The notes under the pieces were generated by a model. It was not told the origin of the DNA, did no database searches, and saw nothing but the letters and a program-made list of their open reading frames with translations. A program made the position numbers and the translations under genes. From positions 1 to 12,470 of the forward strand of contig CAZOJX010000055.1 of the NCBI GenBank assembly GCA_964580255.1: DNA of 12,470 nucleotides. The letters are read 5' to 3'. The number at the start of each line of letters is the position of its first letter. Within the stretch, counting starts at the first letter, position 1. Origin of the DNA: HGM12587 sp964580255. Lineage in GTDB: Bacteria > Bacillota > Clostridia > Lachnospirales > Lachnospiraceae. Positions 7,567 through 12,470 of this stretch are shown in pieces.

Positions 7567-7591
7567 AAAAGGCACCGAAATGGTGCCTTTT
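7567..7591. terminator. Bidirectional intrinsic terminator between convergent genes
   Basis: A 10-bp stem AAAAGGCACC / GGTGCCTTTT with a five-base loop (7577-7581) is flanked by A and T tracts, so it can act on both strands. It lies 15 bases after the rhomboid-like gene and 18 bases after the cotJC stop on the other strand. Confidence 0.88.
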
Positions 7592-7609
7592 CGATTGCCC
7601 TCAAATTAC

Positions 7610-8218
7610 TCAGCATTTTACAGCTGTATCAAATTCCGGATTTGAAATATAGAAGTTTTTGCTGTCCAGATGATCCTGAACGATGCGCAGTGCTTCACCG
7701 AATCGCTGGAAATGAACGATTTCCCGCTCTCTTAAGAAACGGATCGGATCACAGATTTCCGGATCATGAATGGTTCGAAGAATATTGTCATAGGTGGTTC
7801 TGGCTTTTTGCTCTGCGGCAAGATCCTCCGTAAGATCGGTGATTGGATCGCCTTTTGACTGGAAGAAGGTCGAGGTAAAAGGCACGCCGCCGGCAGACTG
7901 CGGCCATAATGCTAAAGTATGATCGACATAGTATTTGTCGAAACCAGAGGCCTGGATTTCTTCCATGGAAAGGTTTTTGGTCAGCTGGTAAATAATCGCA
8001 CAAATGATCTCCATATGTGCTAATTCCTCGGTGCCGATGTCTGTTAAGGTTCCTGTAACCTCCCGGTAAGGCATCGTGTATCTTTGGGAAAGATAGCGCA
8101 TGGAGGCAGCGAGCTCACCATCTGGTCCACCAAATTGCGAAATGATAATCTGCGCAGCCTTTGGGTTTGGCTGGGAGATTTTTACCGGATATTGCAGTCT
8201 TTTTTCATAATTCCACAT
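7610..8218 (-). CDS. cotJC: Spore coat protein CotJC (manganese catalase family)
   Basis: Coat component made in the mother cell, built on the di-manganese catalase four-helix bundle; some clostridial homologues have catalase activity. Candidate metal ligands are visible in the expected order: Glu35, Glu65 and His68 (in a TEELAH motif), Glu136 (AAEQKAR) and Glu166/His169 (REIVH). At 202 residues it is the normal CotJC length, shorter than stand-alone manganese catalases (~270-300). Its ATG lies three bases beyond the cotJB stop. The best Shine-Dalgarno, AAGGAG (8238-8233), is 14 bases upstream inside cotJB, so initiation probably depends on coupling. An in-frame stop directly upstream excludes a longer start. 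It is the last gene of cotJABC and ends near the terminator at 7567-7591. Confidence 0.96.
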   Translation of the reverse strand: MWNYEKRLQYPVKISQPNPKAAQIIISQFGGPDGELAASMRYLSQRYTMPYREVTGTLTDIGTEELAHMEIICAIIYQLTKNLSMEEIQASGFDKYYVDHTLALWPQSAGGVPFTSTFFQSKGDPITDLTEDLAAEQKARTTYDNILRTIHDPEICDPIRFLREREIVHFQRFGEALRIVQDHLDSKNFYISNPEFDTAVKC

Positions 8219-8221
8219 AAT

Positions 8222-8578
8222 CTAACAATCAACTCCTTCCCAAGGCCATGGTTCGTTTGCCCAGCTCCATGGTGTTTTGTCGCAAACTGCATAATCAATG
8301 GCAAGCGGTGCATAATAGTTTGCATACTCTTTGACGGCATCGACCCGCAGTTGGCGGTATTTTTGAAAATAAGCCAGTGCATCTGTGTCGAATGGGTGCG
8401 TGTCTAAGAAAAGATTAGCCTCGTTCATGGCAAAACTGTACTGATTGATCTTATCCATCAACTCTTTTTTACATGGTTTTGCTGTAGGAGCAGCTGTGCG
8501 GTTTGCCGCAGCAGATGCATTCATGCCAATGTTTGGACGGCAGGAGGCTGAATAGGCATTTTGACGATGATCCATCAT
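8222..8578 (-). CDS. cotJB: Spore coat protein CotJB
   Basis: Small coat-assembly protein encoded with CotJA and CotJC, needed for their incorporation into the spore coat in Bacillus subtilis. The CotJB core is at about 39-114: a helix with MNEANLFLDTHPFD (51-64), an ALAYFQKY block (67-74), and the signature WSWANEPWPWEG near the C-terminus. The Ser/Ala/Asn-rich first ~35 residues are an extension beyond the core and look disordered. Two adjacent ATG codons exist; 8578 is chosen because GAGGTG (8591-8586) is seven bases away and this ATG overlaps the cotJA stop as ATGA. Confidence 0.95.
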   Translation of the reverse strand: MMDHRQNAYSASCRPNIGMNASAAANRTAAPTAKPCKKELMDKINQYSFAMNEANLFLDTHPFDTDALAYFQKYRQLRVDAVKEYANYYAPLAIDYAVCDKTPWSWANEPWPWEGVDC

Positions 8579-8778
8579 TTACATACACCTCGCTTTCCAC
8601 AGAATGGTTTATCAAGCTCAGGGAAGATCGTACCGGTGCAAAGAGCCTTGGAAGGATCGTAAGTCTGACCAAAGCGCTGCCAAGGAACATAGGCCATCGC
8701 AAGAGGAAACTGACCTAATGCGTCCATAGAATAATAGCCTCCGCGACCGGAGGCCGGGCGTCTGCATTCATTCATCAT
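8575..8778 (-). CDS. cotJA: Spore coat associated protein CotJA
   Basis: A 67-residue coat-associated protein, first gene of cotJABC. The family core is plain: LAMAYVPWQRFGQTYDPSKA (26-45) followed by GTIFPELDKPFCG (49-61). Its N-terminus has a short Gly/Arg-rich segment. Two ATG codons are adjacent; AAGGAG (8790-8785) is six bases before the first. Its TGA overlaps the cotJB start by four bases (ATGA), a sign of translational coupling. Expression is expected in the sporulating mother cell, as for the B. subtilis operon, which is transcribed by sigma-E RNA polymerase. Confidence 0.94.
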   Translation of the reverse strand: MMNECRRPASGRGGYYSMDALGQFPLAMAYVPWQRFGQTYDPSKALCTGTIFPELDKPFCGKRGVCK

Positions 8779-8806
8779 AAAATTCTCCTTTCTTTTTCTC
8801 TATATT

Positions 8807-8835
8807 AGTGTATGAAAAGAGATGAAATTCGACAC
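8807..8835 (-). promoter_or_regulatory. cotJA: Putative sigma-E promoter of cotJABC
   Basis: On the minus strand CATACACT (8814-8807) fits the sigma-E -10 consensus CATACAnT at every defined position. It lies about 28 bases before the cotJA start, leaving a short leader with the ribosome binding site. At the expected spacing the -35 region reads GTGTCGA, a poor match to the sigma-E ATATT core, so the assignment rests on the -10 box and on known sigma-E control of cotJ in Bacillus. Confidence 0.55.
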
Positions 8836-8844
8836 AGGCAAATA

Positions 8845-8873
8845 TTGCAACAAGAGGTATGTTGAGGTAAAAT
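8845..8873 (+). promoter_or_regulatory. Putative sigma-A promoter of the glycosyltransferase-transporter operon
   Basis: TTGCAA (8845-8850) and TAAAAT (8868-8873) are 17 bases apart and divergent from the cotJ promoter. The spacer holds a short inverted repeat CAACA/TGTTG (8848-8864). The leader to the ATG at 8906 is about 26 bases and contains AAGGAA (8895-8900). Confidence 0.6.
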
Positions 8874-8905
8874 AAGAGCATTGGAGTGAAACGGAAGGAA
8901 AATAC

Positions 8906-9766
8906 ATGAAAAAGCATGCTTATTTGATCATGGCTCATACGCAGCCGGAGCTTTTAGAAATTTTATTAAAAAAACTGGACGATGAAAGAAACGATATTTA
9001 TCTTCATATTGACAGTAAAGCAAAAGATTACCCGGTGCAGGAAATCGTTTCCCGATTGAAACATGCACATTGTGTAATAACAGAAAGAACAGATGTGAAG
9101 TGGGGAAGTTATTCTCAGATCCGGTGCGAAATGATCCTGCTGAAAGAAGCAGTAAAGACGGAGCATGCGTATTATCATTTGCTTTCCGGAATGGATCTGC
9201 CGATCAAATCACAGGAGGAGATCCATGCATTTTTTGAAAAATATGAGGGACTGGAATTTGTTGATGAGGATCAGGAAAAGATCAGTGAGTCTGTTCTTGC
9301 CAGAGTAAAATATGCGCATTTCTTTTACGGAAAAGCAGGCAGCGTACAGGATATTTTGGGAGCGGTCTGTGTGAAAATGCAGCAGCTTCTGCATGTGGAT
9401 CGGACAAAAAAATATGAAAATGTTGTCTTTCAGAAGGGCCGTAACTGGTTCAGCATTACTCATGGGCTGGCAAAGCTGGTAACTGAAAAAGAAGCCTGGA
9501 TTCAAGAGGTTTTCGGAAAATCTGTCTGTGGCGATGAGCTGTTTTTACAGACGGTAGCACGCAGCAGTGATTTTGCAGATAAGATATGTAACCATCATAC
9601 GATGCCTCAGGTTCCGGATACCAGGTACATTGACTGGGAAAGAGGAAGCAATAATAATCCTTACATTTTCCGGGAAAGTGATTACGAAGATTTAAAAGCA
9701 TCAGAGGCACTTTTTGCCAGAAAATTTGATTTGACGATAGATAAAAAGATTGTGGATAGATTATGA
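8906..9766 (+). CDS. GT14-type glycosyltransferase (core-2/I-branching family)
   Basis: Predicted cytoplasmic glycosyltransferase of the family that includes beta-1,6-N-acetylglucosaminyltransferases and xylosyltransferases, transferring a sugar from a nucleotide donor to a surface glycan or other acceptor. Features in order: IMAHTQPE (8-15), YLHIDSK with Asp36, VKWGSYSQIR (64-73), the hallmark YYHLLSGMDLPIKS (89-102), RNWFS (179-183) and CGDELFLQT (208-216), whose acidic pair is the probable catalytic region. RYIDW (240-244) and the NPYIF end match bacterial members. The 286-residue length is typical, and there is no signal peptide or membrane segment. It overlaps the next gene by ATGA, so it is cotranslated with a transporter pair. 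Donor, acceptor and any biochemical link to the transporter are unknown. Confidence 0.88.
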   Translation: MKKHAYLIMAHTQPELLEILLKKLDDERNDIYLHIDSKAKDYPVQEIVSRLKHAHCVITERTDVKWGSYSQIRCEMILLKEAVKTEHAYYHLLSGMDLPIKSQEEIHAFFEKYEGLEFVDEDQEKISESVLARVKYAHFFYGKAGSVQDILGAVCVKMQQLLHVDRTKKYENVVFQKGRNWFSITHGLAKLVTEKEAWIQEVFGKSVCGDELFLQTVARSSDFADKICNHHTMPQVPDTRYIDWERGSNNNPYIFRESDYEDLKASEALFARKFDLTIDKKIVDRL

Positions 9767-10524
9767 ACTATAAAATGTTAATGGAAATGGCTCTTAAGGT
9801 GGGAGAAGTCATGCTAAGTCATGGGGCAGAGGCCCACCGGGTGGAAGATGCCATTTATCGAATTTTAAAAACTGCAAATCTGCAGACAACGGAAGTATTT
9901 GTGATCACAACCGGAATGTTTGCAACATTGGCAGACCCGTCCATTGAGACGATCACCATGTCAAAGCGTGTAAGGAGCAATGGGAACAATTTAAAACAGA
10001 TCTGCTATGCTAATGAGATCTCAAGACAATACTGTGACGGTGCGCTCAGCCTGGAGGAAGCCTATGAACTGATCAAGGAAGGATGCAGCTGGGAATACAG
10101 TGACAGAATGTCCATGTTGGGAAGTGTGCTGATCGTGACACCATTTCCTCTGCTGGTAGGAGGAAACTGGAAGGATTGTGTGGCTGCTTTTTTGGCGAGT
10201 ATTGTTGTAGCACGAAGCATTTACTGGGCAGGAAAACTGAAACTGCACCCATTCTTAAAAGATCTTGCAGTGGCTTTCTTTGCAGGCGTAACCTATCTCG
10301 TGCTGGATCGGATCCTGCCACTCCCGGTACACCCGGACGCACTCATCATTTCCTGCATTATGCCATTGGTTCCGGGAGTGGCGATTACCAATGCGATCCG
10401 GGATACATTGAATGGGGATTATGTATCTGGGGCTGCAAGGGCATTAGAGGCATTTATCAAGGCTTTGGCGATCGCTCTTGGAGTAGGACTTAGTTTGATA
10501 CTGTTAGGAGGTGCAAAAGTATGA
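9763..10524 (+). CDS. ThrE/YjjP-type exporter subunit (DUF1212 domain)
   Basis: Larger half of a split threonine/serine exporter-type permease; Corynebacterium ThrE is the single-chain form, and E. coli YjjP-YjjB, a split form, has been linked to succinate export. An N-terminal cytoplasmic domain (about 1-115) carries the family motif SHGAEAHRVED (19-29). About five membrane segments follow from ~117 to the C-terminus, with the conserved MPLVPGVAITNAIRD (200-214) and a GDYVSGAARALEA stretch. Start ATG overlaps the glycosyltransferase stop (ATGA), and its own TGA overlaps the next gene's ATG, so all three are coupled. The exported substrate cannot be read from the sequence. Confidence 0.9.
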   Translation: MNYKMLMEMALKVGEVMLSHGAEAHRVEDAIYRILKTANLQTTEVFVITTGMFATLADPSIETITMSKRVRSNGNNLKQICYANEISRQYCDGALSLEEAYELIKEGCSWEYSDRMSMLGSVLIVTPFPLLVGGNWKDCVAAFLASIVVARSIYWAGKLKLHPFLKDLAVAFFAGVTYLVLDRILPLPVHPDALIISCIMPLVPGVAITNAIRDTLNGDYVSGAARALEAFIKALAIALGVGLSLILLGGAKV

Positions 10525-10934
10525 TCGCACAAATGATCGCTGCCTTTCTTGGGGTTGTGGGTTTTGCTATCTATTTGGAGGTGCCGAAAAAATATCTGCT
10601 TTATGCAGGAATCGCAGGAACGATTGGCTGGACGGCGTATCTGCTTTGCCAGCAGGCAATGCCGTCAGGAGGATTTTTTGTCAGTTCTTTCTGTATTGCA
10701 TTATTGTCCCAGATCTTTGCCAGAAAGCTGCGCTGTCCGGTGACGGTATTTTTGATCCCGGCGATATTTCCATCAGTTCCGGGAGCGGGAATTTACCGAA
10801 CAGTATATTATCTCATTATGGGAGATCGGGCTTTGGCAGGAAAAAACTTTTTGGATACGCTGACAACTGCCGGAATGCTTGCGCTGGGGATTTACATTGT
10901 AGATATTTTTTGGAAGCTGCAAAAAGCAAATTGA
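10521..10934 (+). CDS. ThrE/YjjB-type exporter subunit (ThrE_2 domain)
   Basis: Smaller half of the split ThrE-type permease: 137 residues, almost entirely four hydrophobic segments. The conserved FPSVPGAGIYRTVYYLIMGD motif (83-102) mirrors the PLVPG...D motif of the larger subunit, as expected for the repeated architecture of this family. It probably forms one inner-membrane transporter with the preceding gene, with which it overlaps by ATGA; a GGAGG site (10507-10511) lies nine bases upstream of the ATG. The TGA stop (10932-10934) lies inside the -35 box of the lysA promoter. An overlapping reading frame in +2 is a shadow. Confidence 0.9.
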   Translation: MIAQMIAAFLGVVGFAIYLEVPKKYLLYAGIAGTIGWTAYLLCQQAMPSGGFFVSSFCIALLSQIFARKLRCPVTVFLIPAIFPSVPGAGIYRTVYYLIMGDRALAGKNFLDTLTTAGMLALGIYIVDIFWKLQKAN

Positions 10935-10959
10935 CAGAAATTTAACACGTTACTATAAT
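10931..10959 (+). promoter_or_regulatory. lysA: Perfect-consensus sigma-A promoter of lysA
   Basis: TTGACA (10931-10936) and TATAAT (10954-10959) are separated by exactly 17 bases, an exact match to the vegetative consensus in both boxes and spacing. The -35 box includes the TGA stop of the upstream transporter gene. The leader is about 25 bases and carries AAGGAGA (10979-10985). Strong constitutive transcription is expected; no riboswitch or leader structure would fit. Confidence 0.88.
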
Positions 10960-10991
10960 AGAGAGTAATATTGGCTTGAAGGAGAAGAAAA

Positions 10992-12260
10992 ATGAAAAAA
11001 ACATTTGTTACAAAGGAACAGGTAAAAGAAATTGCAGCTAAATATCCGACACCGTTCCATTTATACGATGAAAGGGGAATCCGTGAAAATGTAAAGGCAT
11101 TAAAGGAAGCATTTGCCTGGAATCCGGGGTTCAGAGAATATTTTGCTGTAAAGGCAACACCGAATCCATATTTGATCAAAATTTTAAATGAATATGGCTG
11201 TGGCTGTGATTGTTCTTCCATGACAGAATTAATGCTTTCGGAAGCAATCGGTGTGACCGGAGAAAAGATCATGTTTTCTTCCAATGATACACCTGCAGAA
11301 GAATTTGCATATGCAGATCAGCTGGGAGCAATCATCAATCTGGACGATATTACACATATTGATGTTTTGGAAAAAACATTGGGACATATTCCGGAAACCA
11401 TCAGCTGCCGTTTCAATCCGGGCGGCATTTTTAAGATCAGTAATGATATCATGGATAATCCGGGGGATTCCAAGTACGGTATGACAACGGAACAGATCTT
11501 TGAAGCTTTTAAGATCTTAAAGAGCAAAGGTGCAAAAAACTTCGGTATTCATGCATTCCTTGCCAGCAACACAGTTACAAATGAATATTATCCAATGCTT
11601 GCGAAAATCCTTTTTGAACTGGCTGTCCAGTTAGAGCAGGAGACCGGCGCAGATGTGAAATTCATCAATTTATCCGGAGGAATCGGAATTCCATACAGAC
11701 CGGAACAGGAAGCGAACGACATTCATGTGATCGGAGAAGGTGTTCGCAAGGCTTATGAAGAAGTGTTAATTCCGGCAGGAATGGGAGATGTTGCCATTTA
11801 TACAGAGCTTGGCCGTTATATGATGGGACCTTACGGCTGCCTTGTGACAAAAGCAATTCATGAAAAACATACCCATAAAGAATACATTGGCTTAGATGCC
11901 TGTGCAGTCAATCTGATGCGTCCGGCAATGTACGGTGCATATCATCACATCACAGTTCTCGGCAAAGAAAATGAGCCATGCGATCATAAATATGATGTAA
12001 CAGGTTCCCTTTGTGAAAACAATGATAAGTTTGCCATTGACAGAATGCTTCCGAAGATTGACATGGGAGATTATCTGGTGATCCACGATACGGGAGCACA
12101 CGGATTTGCCATGGGCTACAATTATAACGGAAAACTGAAATCTGCGGAAATTCTGTTAAAAGAGGACGGAAGTACGCAGCTGATCAGACGTGCGGAAACA
12201 CCGAAGGACTATTTTGCAACCTTTGATTGTTTTGAAGAATTTGATAAATTGACAAAATAA
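10992..12260 (+). CDS. lysA: Diaminopimelate decarboxylase (clostridial type)
   Basis: PLP enzyme of fold type III (alanine racemase-like TIM barrel) that decarboxylates meso-diaminopimelate to L-lysine, the last step of lysine synthesis. Lys54 in YFAVKATPNP is the PLP Schiff-base lysine, SGGIGIPY (228-235) is the phosphate-binding glycine loop, and GSLCENND (338-345) holds the active-site Cys341/Glu342 contributed across the dimer. Two usual signatures are altered: EPGR reads ELGR (272-275) and the GAYG substrate/PLP motif reads GAHG (368-371). These may be traits of the clostridial subgroup, and a related diamino-acid substrate is not excluded. The 422-residue length is normal. The ATG is six bases after AAGGAGA. 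It is monocistronic under its own strong promoter, with no other dap genes nearby. Confidence 0.9.
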   Translation: MKKTFVTKEQVKEIAAKYPTPFHLYDERGIRENVKALKEAFAWNPGFREYFAVKATPNPYLIKILNEYGCGCDCSSMTELMLSEAIGVTGEKIMFSSNDTPAEEFAYADQLGAIINLDDITHIDVLEKTLGHIPETISCRFNPGGIFKISNDIMDNPGDSKYGMTTEQIFEAFKILKSKGAKNFGIHAFLASNTVTNEYYPMLAKILFELAVQLEQETGADVKFINLSGGIGIPYRPEQEANDIHVIGEGVRKAYEEVLIPAGMGDVAIYTELGRYMMGPYGCLVTKAIHEKHTHKEYIGLDACAVNLMRPAMYGAYHHITVLGKENEPCDHKYDVTGSLCENNDKFAIDRMLPKIDMGDYLVIHDTGAHGFAMGYNYNGKLKSAEILLKEDGSTQLIRRAETPKDYFATFDCFEEFDKLTK

Positions 12261-12280
12261 GTGAAATGCAATCGACAGAT

Positions 12281-12303
12281 TCCGGGGGAGTTAATCCCCC
12301 GGA
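12281..12303 (+). terminator. GC-rich hairpin after lysA, possible terminator
   Basis: TCCGGGGGA and TCCCCCGGA form a perfect 9-bp stem around a five-base GTTAA loop, 20 bases after the lysA stop. Unlike a standard intrinsic terminator it is not followed by T; a run of eight T occurs 19 bases later (12323-12330). It may be a weak terminator, a 3' stabiliser of lysA mRNA, or part of a larger structure. Confidence 0.55.
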
Positions 12304-12347
12304 GAAACAGGGAAAAGAAAAGTTTTTTTTGAAAGAAGAAAAAATAC

Positions 12348-12376
12348 TTGCAAACCGATGGTCGATATGGTATTAT
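12348..12376 (+). promoter_or_regulatory. Putative tRNA promoter
   Basis: TTGCAA (12348-12353) lies 17 bases before TATTAT (12371-12376), which is preceded by TGG as an extended -10. The adjacent TATAAT at 12374-12379 would put 20 bases between the boxes and is less likely unless the extended -10 is irrelevant. A leader hairpin GGTTG/CAACC (12384-12399) precedes the tRNA by 16 bases. Confidence 0.6.
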
Positions 12377-12415
12377 AATCTTCGGTTGCTGATTCAACCA
12401 CAAAAGAATAAAGAC

Positions 12416-12470
12416 GCAGGAGTGGCGGAATGGCAGACGCATCAGACTCAAAATCTGACGTAGGTGACTA
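12416..12470 (+). tRNA. tRNA-Leu, anticodon CAA (partial, 3' end outside window)
   Basis: The 5' acceptor strand GCAGGAG is followed by TGGCGGAATGGCAGACGC, the usual tRNA-Leu D-arm. The anticodon stem TCAGA/TCTGA encloses the loop CTCAAAA, giving anticodon CAA, which reads UUG. The long variable arm typical of leucine tRNA starts at the window end, and the sequence is cut before the T-arm. It may be the first of a tRNA cluster. Confidence 0.93.

Noticed and set aside
10511..10945. 144-codon plus-strand frame overlapping the small transporter subunit
   Set aside because: The overlapping frame from 10521 has the ThrE_2 motif and ATGA coupling; the 10511 frame is Cys/Gly-rich and recognisable as nothing.
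12266..12463. 65-codon frame after lysA running into the tRNA gene
   Set aside because: It reads through the hairpin, the promoter and the tRNA anticodon region, so it cannot be a real gene.
1..12470. Search for mobile elements, CRISPR arrays, toxin-antitoxin or phage-defence genes
   Set aside because: No transposase, integrase, direct-repeat array or defence-type domain is visible; the composition and gene style are uniform across the window.

Overview
This window looks like chromosomal core and spore-former DNA from an anaerobic, endospore-forming Firmicute of class Clostridia, most likely family Lachnospiraceae. The reasons are the moderately low GC content, AGGAGG-type ribosome binding sites, a cotJABC spore-coat operon, a class B sortase, a very long activase/dehydratase fusion protein (the BadF/HgdC ATPase, DUF2229 and HgdB-like parts typical of gut clostridia), and a lysA gene of the clostridial type. 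The genus assignment is inference from protein character; no database search was possible.

Layout: (1) Positions 1-214 hold the last bases of a 23S rRNA gene, a short spacer with no recognisable 5S gene, a strong intrinsic terminator and a near-consensus sigma-A promoter. (2) Positions 215-2223 are a compact plus-strand operon: class B sortase, a short degenerate Sir2-like protein and uracil-DNA glycosylase (ung). (3) Positions 2220-6461 on the minus strand encode a 1413-residue iron-sulfur activase/dehydratase-like protein. It converges on ung, and a perfect 30-bp palindromic terminator overlaps both stop codons and gives both proteins the same last four residues. (4) A divergent promoter region (6462-6663) leads to a plus-strand rhomboid-like membrane protein with a C-terminal Cys/His metal-binding tail; it appears to lack the catalytic His. 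(5) A bidirectional terminator separates it from the minus-strand cotJABC operon (7610-8778), which has a sigma-E-like -10 element. (6) Divergent from cotJ is a translationally coupled plus-strand trio: a GT14-type glycosyltransferase and two halves of a ThrE/YjjPB-type transporter, each overlapping the next by ATGA. (7) A perfect-consensus promoter, whose -35 box contains the transporter stop codon, drives lysA (diaminopimelate decarboxylase). (8) A GC-rich hairpin, a promoter and the 5' part of a tRNA-Leu(CAA) close the window.

The genes form several independent transcription units rather than one pathway. Functional links are local: the two transporter halves presumably make one permease, CotJA/B/C assemble together in the spore coat, and ung sits behind the sortase only as an operon partner. 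I see no transposase, integrase, phage gene, CRISPR array or toxin-antitoxin pair. I found no convincing undescribed multi-gene system. The items most worth a second look are the shared-C-terminus palindrome terminator, the tandem activase fusion protein, the eroded Sir2-like protein, the probable pseudo-rhomboid and the operator-like repeat in front of it.
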